Shown here piece by piece: positions 1-8,852 of a stretch of 64,000 bases of DNA. A program made the translations under genes and the position numbers. Source of the stretch: DASQGA01 sp963722715 (GTDB lineage Bacteria; Actinomycetota; Thermoleophilia; Gaiellales; Gaiellaceae). Position 1 is the first letter of the stretch; every line of letters starts with the position of its first letter. Under the pieces are notes generated by a model. The model saw only the letters and a program-made list of their open reading frames with translations, ran no database searches and was not told the origin of the DNA. Location of the stretch: the NCBI GenBank assembly GCA_963722715.1, contig CAVROA010000004.1, positions 1 to 64,000 on the forward strand, read 5' to 3'.

Positions 1-717
1 AACCGGACCCGGAAACAGCACATCGTGACCATCGAGGACCCGATCGAGATCATGCACCCCGACCAGAGCTGCATCGTGAACCAGCGTGAGATCGGGCTCG
101 ACACGGAGTCCTACTCTCAGGCTCTCCGCCGGGTGCTCCGCCAGGACCCGGACGTGATCCTGATCGGCGAGCTTCGCGACGAGGAGTCGGCGCGCGCGGC
201 CCTCCAGGCGGCCGAATCCGGCCACTTCGTCCTTTCGACCATGCACACGATCGACGCGACGGAAACGGTCGGTCGAATGGTCGAGTTCTTTCCGCCGGAG
301 AAGCAGATGATGGTGCGTCAGATCCTTGCCGGCGTGCTTCGCGGCGTCGTCAGCCAGAGGCTGCTGCCGCGCATCGACGGTGGCCGGGTCCCTGCGGTCG
401 AGGTGATGCTGAATACGGCGCGCATCGCCGACCTGATCCGCGACCCGGAAAAGACCGAGCAGATCACCGAGGCGATCGAGGACGGCGGCTTCCACAACAT
501 GCAGAGCTTCTCGCAGCACCTCGTGCAGCTCGTGCTCGCCGAGGAGATCGACTTCGAGACCGCGGCCGCGGCCGCGACGAACCGGCACGACTTCGAGATC
601 GCGATTCAGCAGGCTCAGCGGAGGAAGAAGGTCGCGGAGGCCGATGCTGCTCCTGAGGAAGAAGAGGAAGCTCCCGAAGTCGACGACGACGAGGTCTCTC
701 ACTTGCGGCTCGCCTGA
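1..717 (+). CDS. PilT-family twitching ATPase, C-terminal part (5' end outside window)
   Basis: The frame is open from base 1, so the N-terminus and Walker A lie outside the window. The visible part has the Asp box (VTIEDPIE), Walker B (DPDVILIGELRD) and His box (STMHTID) of secretion/pilus retraction ATPases. PilT enzymes are cytoplasmic hexamers that power pilus retraction. The PilT-specific AIRNLIRE region is degenerate here (ARIADLIRD), unlike the second pilT at 10398, so this may be a PilT2/PilU-like paralogue. It ends in a Glu/Asp-rich tail of about 25 residues. It is followed after 17 nt by the wall-hydrolase gene, probably in the same operon. Confidence 0.9.
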   Translation, partial: NRTRKQHIVTIEDPIEIMHPDQSCIVNQREIGLDTESYSQALRRVLRQDPDVILIGELRDEESARAALQAAESGHFVLSTMHTIDATETVGRMVEFFPPEKQMMVRQILAGVLRGVVSQRLLPRIDGGRVPAVEVMLNTARIADLIRDPEKTEQITEAIEDGGFHNMQSFSQHLVQLVLAEEIDFETAAAAATNRHDFEIAIQQAQRRKKVAEADAAPEEEEEAPEVDDDEVSHLRLA

Positions 718-734
718 GTTCCGCGGGACAACTC

Positions 735-2180
735 ATGCGGCGTGTCATCTTCCTACTCCTTCTTGTCGGGCTCCTCGCCGGCGCCGCCGGCGGCAGTACG
801 CCCGCTTCGGCAGGTGCGCTTCCAAGTGCCGCGACACCGAACGCACCCGGCTCGATCCGGATCCCGTCTCCCATCTCGCAATACCCGACCGTGCCCGAGG
901 CCCGCTCCTACCAGCAGCTGCTCGCGCTCTGGCAGCAGGCCGGTGCGGCCTACGGGGTGCCGTGGCAGGTGCTCGCGGCGATCAACAAGATCGAGTCGGA
1001 CTTCGGCCGCAACATGGGGCCGAGCTCTGCGGGAGCAGTTGGGTGGATGCAGTTCATGCCCTCGACCTGGGAGCGCTGGGGCCTCGACGCGAACGGTGAC
1101 GGGCTCGCAAATCCATGGAATCCCGAAGACGCCGTCTATGCTGCCGCTCGCTACCTCGCGGCCGCCGGCGCGCACGACGATCTCTCGCGGGCGATCTTCG
1201 CCTACAACCACGCTCAGTGGTACGTCGACCAGGTGCTCGAGCTCGCCCAGGCCTTCGGCGGGGATGGGAGCTCCTTCGCCAACGAGCTGGGGACCGGTCT
1301 CCTCTACGGCTCGTCCGGCATCGTCGGTGTTGGAGCGCCGCTCGTCTTCCGGATCGACGACATCGAGAAGCGCCTCGCCGAAGCGCGCAAGCGCGTCGCT
1401 CGTGCGAGGCAGGCGATCGTCGTCGAGGAGAAGAAGGTCGAGAAGCTCGACTGGGCGACCACGGCCGCCGAGCAGCGTGCCGGCAACCCGAATCTGAGCG
1501 ACGACGACTTCCAGGCTGTTGAGCGCCGTGTGACCGAGCTCGCGATCGAGCGCGATCGCGTGGGGGCCGACATCACACGACTTGAAGAGCGCCTCGATTA
1601 CGAGATCTCCCGGCTCGACGAGCTTCGCAAAGAAGCTGCAGTTGAGGAATCGGCCGTGACCTTCACGCACCCCACCAGCACTGGTGTCGGCGGCGCAATG
1701 ACTCTCGGCGGCTACGTGTTCCCCGTCGGCGGAGGGCCGACCGTCGTCTCGGTCGCGCATACGCACCACGATTATCCGGCAGCGGACATCGCCGCCCCCG
1801 AGGGCTCCCCGGTCTTCGCGCACGCGGCTGCGATCGTCACCGACGCGTGGTCCGCGCCGACGGGGCGCTGCGGCATCGGAGTCCAGCTGCGAACCGAGGA
1901 CGGCAGGAGCTGGGTCTACTGCCACCTGGCCTACCTGGAGCCCTACCTCGTTCCGGGCGTCGCGTTGGCCGCCGGTGCTTCGATCGGGCTCGTGGGTATG
2001 ACCGGGCACACAACCGGGCCACACCTCCACTTGCAGCTCTCGCCTACCGCTTCCTACCCACAGGACGAGGCGTGGTTCCAGTCCTTCGCCGGGCTGGCGT
2101 TCAGCTGGCAGGACGCAGCAACCCCCAAAGCGGCTCCGGTTTCTAGCGCGCCGGTCTTCAGCGTTGTTGACTCGAACTAG
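735..2180 (+). CDS. Exported lytic transglycosylase / M23 endopeptidase fusion
   Basis: 481 residues. Residues 1-27 form a signal peptide. Residues about 70-170 are a soluble lytic transglycosylase domain, with catalytic Glu at about 87 (KIESDFG) and the motifs GWMQFMP and FAYNHA. Residues about 205-305 are predicted coiled coil. Residues about 325-440 are an M23/LytM domain, with H345-x5-D351 and the PHLHL zinc motif near 430-432. Family knowledge: one half cleaves glycan strands, the other cross-linking peptides. Its place 17 nt after a pilT paralogue suggests it opens peptidoglycan for pilus assembly (inference). Confidence 0.9.
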   Translation: MRRVIFLLLLVGLLAGAAGGSTPASAGALPSAATPNAPGSIRIPSPISQYPTVPEARSYQQLLALWQQAGAAYGVPWQVLAAINKIESDFGRNMGPSSAGAVGWMQFMPSTWERWGLDANGDGLANPWNPEDAVYAAARYLAAAGAHDDLSRAIFAYNHAQWYVDQVLELAQAFGGDGSSFANELGTGLLYGSSGIVGVGAPLVFRIDDIEKRLAEARKRVARARQAIVVEEKKVEKLDWATTAAEQRAGNPNLSDDDFQAVERRVTELAIERDRVGADITRLEERLDYEISRLDELRKEAAVEESAVTFTHPTSTGVGGAMTLGGYVFPVGGGPTVVSVAHTHHDYPAADIAAPEGSPVFAHAAAIVTDAWSAPTGRCGIGVQLRTEDGRSWVYCHLAYLEPYLVPGVALAAGASIGLVGMTGHTTGPHLHLQLSPTASYPQDEAWFQSFAGLAFSWQDAATPKAAPVSSAPVFSVVDSN

Positions 2181-2239
2181 CGCGACCTTCACTCGATCGA
2201 GGCAACAGCACTTGCCTCGGGTTGCCGATCTCACCTGAT

Positions 2240-3067
2240 ATGGCACGCCTTGCTGCTCTGCTGCCGCGCCTGGCTGCACTCGTCATCATCTGCCTGCTCG
2301 CGACGTCGACGATCACCTTCGCCGCCGCGAACAAACGGCTTTCGAAGAGCGAAGCAGACGCGCTTCCGGTCGCCGGCGGCCCGAAGACCCTGATCGTCCC
2401 CGACATTCGCCGCCAGGCCCACGTCTTTGCAAAGGGCATCCTCGAGGACGGCGGCTTTGCCTGGCACGTCGAGGGCGCTGTGAAGGGATACGCCGCCAAC
2501 CTCGTTGCCGTGCAGTTCCCGGCACCCGGGACGAGGGTGCTCGACACCGGCTCCCCGACGATCGTGATCCGGCTCGAGCGGAACCCCGCCTACGAGGAAC
2601 GGGGTCTCCCCGAAAACGTGTCGCCGTATAAGGGAACGAAGCTCGTCCTCGTCGGAGCCAAGGCGACCAAGGACCCGGCCAAGCCGAAGGCCAAGGACAA
2701 GAAGCCCGCGAAGAAGAACGAGCCGGCTGCTCCCGCGGCTCCGGACGACACGCGCCAGCCAGACTTCCAGGTTCCGGGCGCACCGCCGGAGCCGACCAAC
2801 GAGATGCCGCTCCCCGACCGCGCGCGCCTGCTCGAGAAGCGCGTCGCCGGTCAGGCGCAGCCCACCACGTCGCTCGTGAACTACTGGCTCTTCCAGCACT
2901 CCTGGCTCGTCACCGGCGCGAAGTTCGGCTGGCACGACGGCGCCCAGGCGCTGCGAATCCTCGTCCGTGTCGACCAGTCGATGCAGTCCCGTTGGGGCAT
3001 CGGCGCGAAAAGCGCAGCAGTCGCGAGAGCCGCACTCGCGGAGGTAGAGAGCAAGTCGTCGAAGTGA
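2240..3067 (+). CDS. Exported or membrane-anchored protein with PASTA-like domain
   Basis: I chose ATG 2240; an in-frame TTG at 2222 is possible, and neither has a clear Shine-Dalgarno. Residues about 8-30 are a signal or anchor helix. Residues about 50-114 resemble a PASTA repeat (start VPDI, then a helix with A..IL..GGF, a GYAANLV strand and a PAPGT turn). A Lys/Pro/Ala linker and a C-terminal region without a recognised family follow. PASTA domains bind muropeptides or wall glycans, which fits its position after the wall hydrolase. Function is otherwise unknown. Its TGA is followed at once by the minor-pilin gene. Confidence 0.7.
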   Translation: MARLAALLPRLAALVIICLLATSTITFAAANKRLSKSEADALPVAGGPKTLIVPDIRRQAHVFAKGILEDGGFAWHVEGAVKGYAANLVAVQFPAPGTRVLDTGSPTIVIRLERNPAYEERGLPENVSPYKGTKLVLVGAKATKDPAKPKAKDKKPAKKNEPAAPAAPDDTRQPDFQVPGAPPEPTNEMPLPDRARLLEKRVAGQAQPTTSLVNYWLFQHSWLVTGAKFGWHDGAQALRILVRVDQSMQSRWGIGAKSAAVARAALAEVESKSSK

Positions 3068-3607
3068 TGCGGATGCGACATCTGCTGCGGACTCACGCGG
3101 TCGGAGAGCGGTCACACGCTGGTCGAGCTCCTCGCGGTCATGATCATCATGGGGATCGTCCTGACGGCTCTGACGACGCTCTTCGTCTCCGGCGCGAAGG
3201 CAGAGCTCGAGACGAACAAGCGCTTCCAGGCTCAGAGCCAGGCCCGGATCGCGGTCGACCGGCTTCGCCGCGAGATCCACTGTGCGAGCGCAATCTCCGT
3301 CGGCGGCGGCGGCACGTCGGTCGTCGTGACCCTACCCGCCCATTGCCCGACCTCAGGAGGCGTTATCGCCCAGATCACCTATGACACCGTTTTCGTCTCC
3401 GCGAACAGGTACAGGCTCCGGCGCGCCAACGTGATCGTGGCGGACTTCCTCTCCACGAACTCATCGCTCTTTTCCTACATCGCACCCTCGACGAGCGCCA
3501 GGGGCCAGCTCCACGTCGACATGAGCGTCAACCTCAACCCGAACGAGGGATGGAAGCGGTGGCACCTCGTGACCGACATCGTTCTGAGGAACACGCTTCG
3601 TTCCTGA
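3067..3607 (+). pseudogene. Type IV prepilin-like minor pilin, leader out of frame
   Basis: The body frame is open from just after the TGA at 3065-3067. It reads SGHTLVELLAVMIIMGIVL, a standard class III prepilin signal: Gly(-1), Glu(+5), then a hydrophobic helix. No ATG, GTG or TTG precedes this signal in that frame; the first ATG (3140) lies inside the hydrophobic helix. The ATGs at 3067 and 3073 are one base out of frame and encode a basic leader (MRMRHLLR). One indel between about 3090 and 3110 would rejoin them. After the helix come about 150 residues of minor-pilin character. It is followed 2 nt later by the next pilin-like gene. Confidence 0.75.
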
Positions 3608-3609
3608 CC

Positions 3610-5131
3610 ATGCGGCTCAGTAACCTCATCCGGCTTTTTCGCCGCCAGGACGGCATCGCACTCGTGATGGCGATCGGCATCCTCGGCGTGCTCACGATTA
3701 CGGGGACGACGCTCGTCTACTACTCGAACTCGAACGCGCGGAGCGCCCAGTACTCCAAGGGGAACGCCTCGGCATACGACCTGGCCGAGGCCGGGATCAA
3801 CGAGATGACGGCCATCCTGAACAATCCCGGCTACAACGCGCTGAACCAGTACCTGCTGCCGTCGACGACACACACCTATGACGGGGGCACCGTGCAGTGG
3901 ACCGGGACTCTCGCTCAGTCGGTGACAGGCGCCTCGACGTGGAGCCTCACCTCCGTGGGAAGGGTGAAGAATCCGACCGGTGCTTCGGCCAACCCGGTCA
4001 CGAGGACGTTGACCGCGAAGGTTCCAGTGGTTCCGACCTACACGCAGCCTCTCAACAACCCGTCGTGGAACTTCATCTACTCGCGGGCCACCGGGAGCAC
4101 CTGTGACATGACGATCCAGCAGAGCGTCGTCGTCAAATCTCCGCTCTACGTCGCGGGGAACCTCTGCTTGGAAAACACTGCTTCGATCACGGCCGGCCCG
4201 CTCATCGTTCACGGGTCGCTCGCGATGGCACAGAGCGCAAACTTTGCCGGCACGGCGAGTGTTCCGCTGAACCAGTTGCGCGTCAAGAACGGCTGCAAGT
4301 GGAAGAACAACGCGGCCCACAATCCTTGCCAGCAGGGCGCCGGCGCGAGCGGTTTCGACAACGTCTATGCGACTCTGCTCGACAACACTCCAGGGGTCTC
4401 GGCGCCGCCGTCGGTGGACTGGGACGCGTGGTATCTCAACTCGAACCCCGGCCCGTACTACGGGTGCCTGCAATCCAGCGGGACGCCGCCAAGCTTCGAC
4501 AATGACCAAGGGCTTGGCCACCGCGCCGAATCCGGCGAAGCGCAACAACAGCTTGACGACGGTCCAAGACCTGACTCCTGCTTCGTCGTACACCTGCAAG
4601 GCCTCGGCCGGCGAGCTCTCCTGGAACGCCGCCACGAAGGTGCTGACGGTGAACGGCACGATGTTCATCGACGGCAGCGTGAAGATCGAGAACGGCGCGG
4701 TGAACACGTACACCGGCTCGGGCACGATGTACGTCTCCGGCACCTTTCTCATGAAGAACTCGAAGCTCTGCCAGGCGACGACCGGGTCCGGGTCCTCGTT
4801 GACGTGCACGACGGCGGGCTGGGATCCGGCCGCGCGGATGTTCTGCATCGTCGCCGGCGGCAACGGCTCGGGCGGCGCGCCCGCAGAGCCAGGTCGGGGC
4901 CGGTAATAGCGTGCAACTAGTGAGCGCTTACGGCCAAGGCGCCTCTACGGTACGAACGCGATCGACATCGATACGACGTCGCAGTTCGACGGGCCGCTCG
5001 ACGGATCGACGGTAAAGCTTGGCCAGAGCACGAGCTCGAGCTTTCCGGGCCTCAGCTTCGTACCGGCCGGGATGCCGGGCAACCCCGACGTCTACGCAGA
5101 GCCCCAGCCGCCACAGCTCTACAGCGGCTAG
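3610..5131 (+). pseudogene. PilX-like pilus assembly protein, broken by about three frameshifts
   Basis: It starts at ATG 3610 with MRLSNLIRLFRRQDGIALVM, a PilX-like N-terminus (Gly, then a hydrophobic helix) followed by LAEAGINE. The protein stays in frame to about 4500 (FDND). It continues one frame over (KGLATAPNPAKRNN) to about 4875, then in a third frame (QVGAGNSVQLVSAY) to about 4943, and finally returns (LYGTNAIDIDTTSQF) to TAG at 5129-5131. Each piece continues the protein's character without a gap, so the ancestral product is about 505 residues. Either three indels are assembly errors or the gene is dead. A pilus-gene promoter overlaps its last codons. Confidence 0.7.
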
Positions 5132-5147
5132 CCGTACCGGCCGATAG
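5120..5147 (+). promoter_or_regulatory. Sigma-28-like promoter of the prepilin peptidase gene
   Basis: TACA at 5120-5123, 16 bp, then GCCGATAG at 5140-5147. The box ends 7 nt before GTG 5155, so the transcript would be leaderless or nearly so. The same arrangement stands before five other pilus-locus units. Sigma-28 family consensus is TAAA-N14-16-GCCGATA. Confidence 0.6.
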
Positions 5148-5154
5148 AGAGAGC

Positions 5155-5910
5155 GTGAACGCCGCGCTCGCCGCCCTTGTCTTCACGCCTGCGCTCGCCG
5201 TTGGGAGCTTCCTGAACGTGGTTGTCGCGCGCCTGCCCGAGAGGCGCTCGGTCGTGCACCCGAAGTCCGCCTGTCCAGCATGCAACGCCGAGCTGGCCTG
5301 GTACGACAACGTCCCGCTCATCTCCTACCTCGTCCTGCGGGGTCGATGCCGCTCCTGCCGGGAGTCGATCAGCGCGCGCTATCCGGCAGTCGAGCTTGCC
5401 ACGGGGCTCCTCGTGGCAGCGTGCTTTCTCCGCTTCGGCCTTTCGGGTGAGGCGTTCGTCGGAGCTTTCTTCTGCGCTGTCCTCGTCGCGCTCTCGGCGA
5501 TCGACACGGAGCGGAGGATCCTGCCCGACCTGATCGTGCTGCCTGCGACGGTCATCGTCCTTGGAGCCCAGATCGCACTTGCGCCTGACCGGGCGCTCGA
5601 GTGGGTGGCCGCAAGCCTCGGCGCCGCTCTCTTTCTCTTCGTGGCGCTCGTCGTCTACCCCAAGGGCATGGGCATGGGCGACGTGAAGCTCGCGCTCCTG
5701 CTCGGCGCCGGTCTTGGACGCTACGTCATGGTCGGCCTCATGATCGGCATGCTCGCGGCCCTGCTGCCGGCAGTCGTCCTGTTTGCGCGCCACGGTTCGA
5801 AGGCCCGCACGATGGCGATTCCGTTCGGGCCGTTCCTGGCCTTCGGGGCGATCGTGGCCTACTTCTTCGGGCAGGAGCTCCTGGACGCCTACCTGAGCGT
5901 GTTTTTCTAG
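5155..5910 (+). CDS. pilD: Prepilin peptidase / N-methyltransferase (A24 family)
   Basis: 251 residues, GTG start. The N-terminal cytoplasmic domain holds the four-cysteine zinc motif (CPAC near 38, CRSC near 64). It is followed by several membrane helices and the two catalytic aspartates of A24 peptidases: AIDTERRILPD and the GMGMGDVK loop (GxGD). The enzyme cuts prepilin leaders after Gly and methylates the new N-terminus in the membrane. Substrates here would be PilA at 9847 and the minor pilins. It lies 23 nt after the pilX-like gene but has its own promoter box. Confidence 0.95.
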   Translation: MNAALAALVFTPALAVGSFLNVVVARLPERRSVVHPKSACPACNAELAWYDNVPLISYLVLRGRCRSCRESISARYPAVELATGLLVAACFLRFGLSGEAFVGAFFCAVLVALSAIDTERRILPDLIVLPATVIVLGAQIALAPDRALEWVAASLGAALFLFVALVVYPKGMGMGDVKLALLLGAGLGRYVMVGLMIGMLAALLPAVVLFARHGSKARTMAIPFGPFLAFGAIVAYFFGQELLDAYLSVFF

Positions 5911-5955
5911 TCCACCGGCGCAGCGCGCCGTCCCGCCGGAAGTCAACCCCTCCAT

Positions 5956-5983
5956 TCAGGGATTCGCCCCGAACGGTCGATAC
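5956..5983 (+). promoter_or_regulatory. Sigma-28-like promoter of pilB
   Basis: TCAG at 5956-5959, 16 bp, then GTCGATAC at 5976-5983 (one base off GCCGATA). Nine nt separate the box from GTG 5993. No Shine-Dalgarno is visible, consistent with a very short leader. Confidence 0.5.
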
Positions 5984-5992
5984 ACCGCATAG

Positions 5993-7798
5993 GTGGAGTT
6001 CGACGATCTTCATTCGCTGCGGGGAGTGGACCCCGAGACCGACGCCGACGAGTCTGCGCCAGAGCTGACCGGTGAGCCGCTGCGTGGCGCAGGCATCGCG
6101 CCGAATCCGGTTACCGAGCTAGTAGCGGATCTCCTCGAGACGACCGGCCTGATTCCGTCGGACCGGCTCTCCCAGGCGCGCTCGCGCGCCGGCACCGGCT
6201 CGCTCGCACAGGCGCTCGTGGAGGAAGGGATCGTCCCCACATCCGGGCTCGCGCGCGCGCTTGCGACCACACACCACCTTCCGTTCGTCGACCTCGGGGT
6301 CGAGGGCATCGACAAGACGGCGCTCGAGTCGATTCCCACCCATGTGCTGGAGCGGGCCGCCGCGATCCCGTACCGGATCGAAGGCAACGTCCTGAAGATC
6401 GCCGTCGCAGACCCGACGAACGTGCAGACAATCGACGAGCTCCGGCTCGCGACCCGCTACCGGCTCGAAGTGGGCGTCGCGCCGCGCGAGGACATCGAGC
6501 TCGAGCTTCGCAAGAAGGTTCGCGCAACGGAGGTCTGGGAGCGCGCTGCGCTCGTCGAGGACGAGCTCGAGGTCGAGGAGGCAGAGGACGACGACGACGA
6601 TCTCGAGGCCGACGACGGCGTCTCGGACGCCCCGCTGGTCCGCCTCGTCAACTCGATCATCCTCCAGGCCGCCGAGGACGGGGCGTCCGATGTCCACTTC
6701 GACCAGCACGACGACGCGCTCGTCGTCCGGCTCCGCGTCGACGGCGTCCTCCACGAAGTGCAGCGGATCCCGAAGCGCCTCGCGATGGCCGTCACCACCC
6801 GTCTCAAGGTGCTCGCCAAGCTCGACATCGCCGAGCGGCGTAAACCACAGGACGGCCGAATCTCGCTGTCGGCCAAGGCGGCCGGGCGCACGCTAGACAT
6901 CCGTGTCGCGGTTCTCCCGACCGTCGAGGGCGAGGGGATCGTCATGCGTCTCCTCGACAAGTCGAAGCGCCCGCCGACGCTCGAGGAGCTGGGACTCTCC
7001 GACGACATGCGGGCACAGCTCGAGGAGATCGTGCTGAAGCCGACCGGGGCGCTCCTCGTCACGGGGCCTACGGGCTCCGGTAAGTCGACGACGCTCTATG
7101 CGTCGCTCGCCGAGATCAACCGCCCCGAGATCAACATCATCACGGTCGAGGATCCAGTCGAATACCGCCTCGCCGGCCTGAACCAGGTGCAGGTGAACCC
7201 CCGAGCCGGGCTGACGTTCGCCTCGGCCCTCCGCTCGATCCTTCGTTCCGACCCGGACGTCGTGATGGTGGGTGAGATCCGCGATGCCGAGACGGCCAAG
7301 ATGGCCATCGAGGCGGCGCTCACAGGTCACTTCGTGCTCTCCACGCTCCACACAAACGACGCCCCGGCCGCGCTCACGCGGCTGAACGAGATGGGCGTCG
7401 AGCCCTTCCTGACGGGCGCCGCGGTCACGGCAGTGCTCGCCCAGCGCCTGGCGCGAAAGCTCTGCACCCACTGTTGCGAGATGTACATCCCGACCAGGGA
7501 GGAGCTCCTGAACGCGCGCTTCTCCCCGGAGCAGGTGGCTGCGGCCGACGGCGTCAGCCTCTACCGCAAGCGTGGATGCCCACGCTGCAGCCAGAGCGGC
7601 TACAAGGGCCGGATCGGCATCTACCAGCTCATGGTCATGAACGAGGAGCTCGGCGCCCTCGCCGCGCGCCACGCGACGCGCGAAGAGCTCGAGCGCGAGG
7701 CCATGGCACACGGCATGAAGACGTTGTGGGATGACGGCCTCGCCCGCGCTGCCTCGGGGATGACCTCGCTCGAAGAGCTCGCGCGCGTTTTGATCTAG
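5993..7798 (+). CDS. pilB: Type IV pilus extension ATPase PilB
   Basis: 601 residues, GTG start set by the upstream promoter. It has an acidic N-terminus, a GspE_N/MshEN-like domain (about 50-180; in some relatives this binds c-di-GMP), an acidic linker near 190-205, then the ATPase core: Walker A GPTGSGKSTT at about 358-367, Asp box TVEDPVEY, Walker B DPDVVMVGEIRD, His box STLHTND. A four-cysteine zinc motif (CTHC ... CPRC) near 490-530 is typical of PilB/GspE and absent from PilT. It powers pilin polymerisation on the PilC platform (cytoplasmic face). Confidence 0.95.
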   Translation: MEFDDLHSLRGVDPETDADESAPELTGEPLRGAGIAPNPVTELVADLLETTGLIPSDRLSQARSRAGTGSLAQALVEEGIVPTSGLARALATTHHLPFVDLGVEGIDKTALESIPTHVLERAAAIPYRIEGNVLKIAVADPTNVQTIDELRLATRYRLEVGVAPREDIELELRKKVRATEVWERAALVEDELEVEEAEDDDDDLEADDGVSDAPLVRLVNSIILQAAEDGASDVHFDQHDDALVVRLRVDGVLHEVQRIPKRLAMAVTTRLKVLAKLDIAERRKPQDGRISLSAKAAGRTLDIRVAVLPTVEGEGIVMRLLDKSKRPPTLEELGLSDDMRAQLEEIVLKPTGALLVTGPTGSGKSTTLYASLAEINRPEINIITVEDPVEYRLAGLNQVQVNPRAGLTFASALRSILRSDPDVVMVGEIRDAETAKMAIEAALTGHFVLSTLHTNDAPAALTRLNEMGVEPFLTGAAVTAVLAQRLARKLCTHCCEMYIPTREELLNARFSPEQVAAADGVSLYRKRGCPRCSQSGYKGRIGIYQLMVMNEELGALAARHATREELEREAMAHGMKTLWDDGLARAASGMTSLEELARVLI

Positions 7799-7836
7799 CC
7801 TGCGCTCTGCCCTTGCCGGTCGGCGAAGATGGGTGC

Positions 7837-8580
7837 GTGAGCCCGAAGCGACGAGCGGTGGGACTCGCGCCCGAGCAGGACGCGTACGGGCAGATCCTGC
7901 TTGCCTGCCTCGAGGGACGTGGGGGCCAGGAGATCATGGAGCGCGACGACGGGCTGATCTACTGCGGCGACCCGTCCGACTACTTCGCGCCCTACCGCCG
8001 CTGGCCGTCGCTCGAGAAGAAGGCGATGCGCTACGTACGCGGCCGGGTCCTCGACGTGGGCTGCGGCGCGGGCCGGGTCGCGCTCCACCTCCAGGAGCGG
8101 GGGCAGGACGTGGTGGCCATCGACAATTCGCCGCTCGCCGTGGAAGTGGCGAAGCGCCGAGGCGTCAAGAAGGCGATCGTCCTCTCCGTCGTCGACCTCG
8201 ATTCGTCCCACGGCGTCTTCGACACGATCCTCTTCGCGCGGAACAACTTCGGCCTCGCAGGTGCCGAGCGCGAGGCCCGGAGGCTCCTGCGCCGGCTACA
8301 CGGGCTTACGGCCGAGGACGGCAGGATCGTCACGGACAGCGTCGACCCGGAGCGCCACGAGGATCCGGCCTTCCGACGCAACCGCGAGCGGGCCGGGGCG
8401 ACCCAGGCAGAGCGCTACCGCGTCAGGTGGCGCGAGTTTGCAACGCCGTGGTTTCGCTACCTGATGTTCTCCCCGGCCGATTTCGAGCGCCTGACCGAAG
8501 GAACCGGTTGGCATGTCCGGCGGTTTCTGGAAGGCGACGATCCACGCTATTGCGCCATCCTGGAGAAGGACGAGAGTTAG
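7837..8580 (+). CDS. Class I SAM-dependent methyltransferase
   Basis: I prefer GTG 7837; a TTG at 7813 extends it by 8 residues. The Rossmann motif I is VLDVGCGAGRVALHL, followed by the acidic motif VVAIDNSPLAVEVAKRRG and a motif-II-like DTILFARNNFG. This is the class I methyltransferase fold, with an unknown acceptor. It follows pilB by about 40 nt, so it could be co-transcribed. Its stop codon overlaps the stop of a convergent gene (8577-8852). Confidence 0.85.
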   Translation: MSPKRRAVGLAPEQDAYGQILLACLEGRGGQEIMERDDGLIYCGDPSDYFAPYRRWPSLEKKAMRYVRGRVLDVGCGAGRVALHLQERGQDVVAIDNSPLAVEVAKRRGVKKAIVLSVVDLDSSHGVFDTILFARNNFGLAGAEREARRLLRRLHGLTAEDGRIVTDSVDPERHEDPAFRRNRERAGATQAERYRVRWREFATPWFRYLMFSPADFERLTEGTGWHVRRFLEGDDPRYCAILEKDES

Positions 8581-8852
8581 GCCGTCTCGCAGCCGAGGTA
8601 CGTGAGCGCGCGCATCGCCTCGTCCACGAAGGCATTCGCATGGACGAGCGTCGCGAACTTGTACGGGCCCGGGCGCAACGGCTCGACCCGAAGGCCCGAG
8701 ACCGGATAGACCTCGCAGTCCACGATGAAGTCCGAGCCGCTCTCGACCATCCGGAGCGTGACGACCTGGCGCCCGTCCATGCGCGCCGAGCGGATTGCGA
8801 GCTCGCGCTCTCCTTCCGCACCGAGAACAGGAAGCTCTGCGGCTTCGCTCAC
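8577..8852 (-). CDS. Conserved-looking 91-residue protein of unknown function
   Basis: Starts at GTG 8852, which overlaps the TGA of the upstream reverse-strand gene (GTGA), implying translational coupling. The protein has no signal peptide or membrane helix. The core reads as alternating strands (VVTLRMVESGSDFIVDCEVYP) with a C-terminal helical segment (FVDEAMRAL). I do not recognise the family. Its stop overlaps the stop of the convergent methyltransferase gene by two bases. Confidence 0.65.
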   Translation of the reverse strand: MSEAAELPVLGAEGERELAIRSARMDGRQVVTLRMVESGSDFIVDCEVYPVSGLRVEPLRPGPYKFATLVHANAFVDEAMRALTYLGCETA

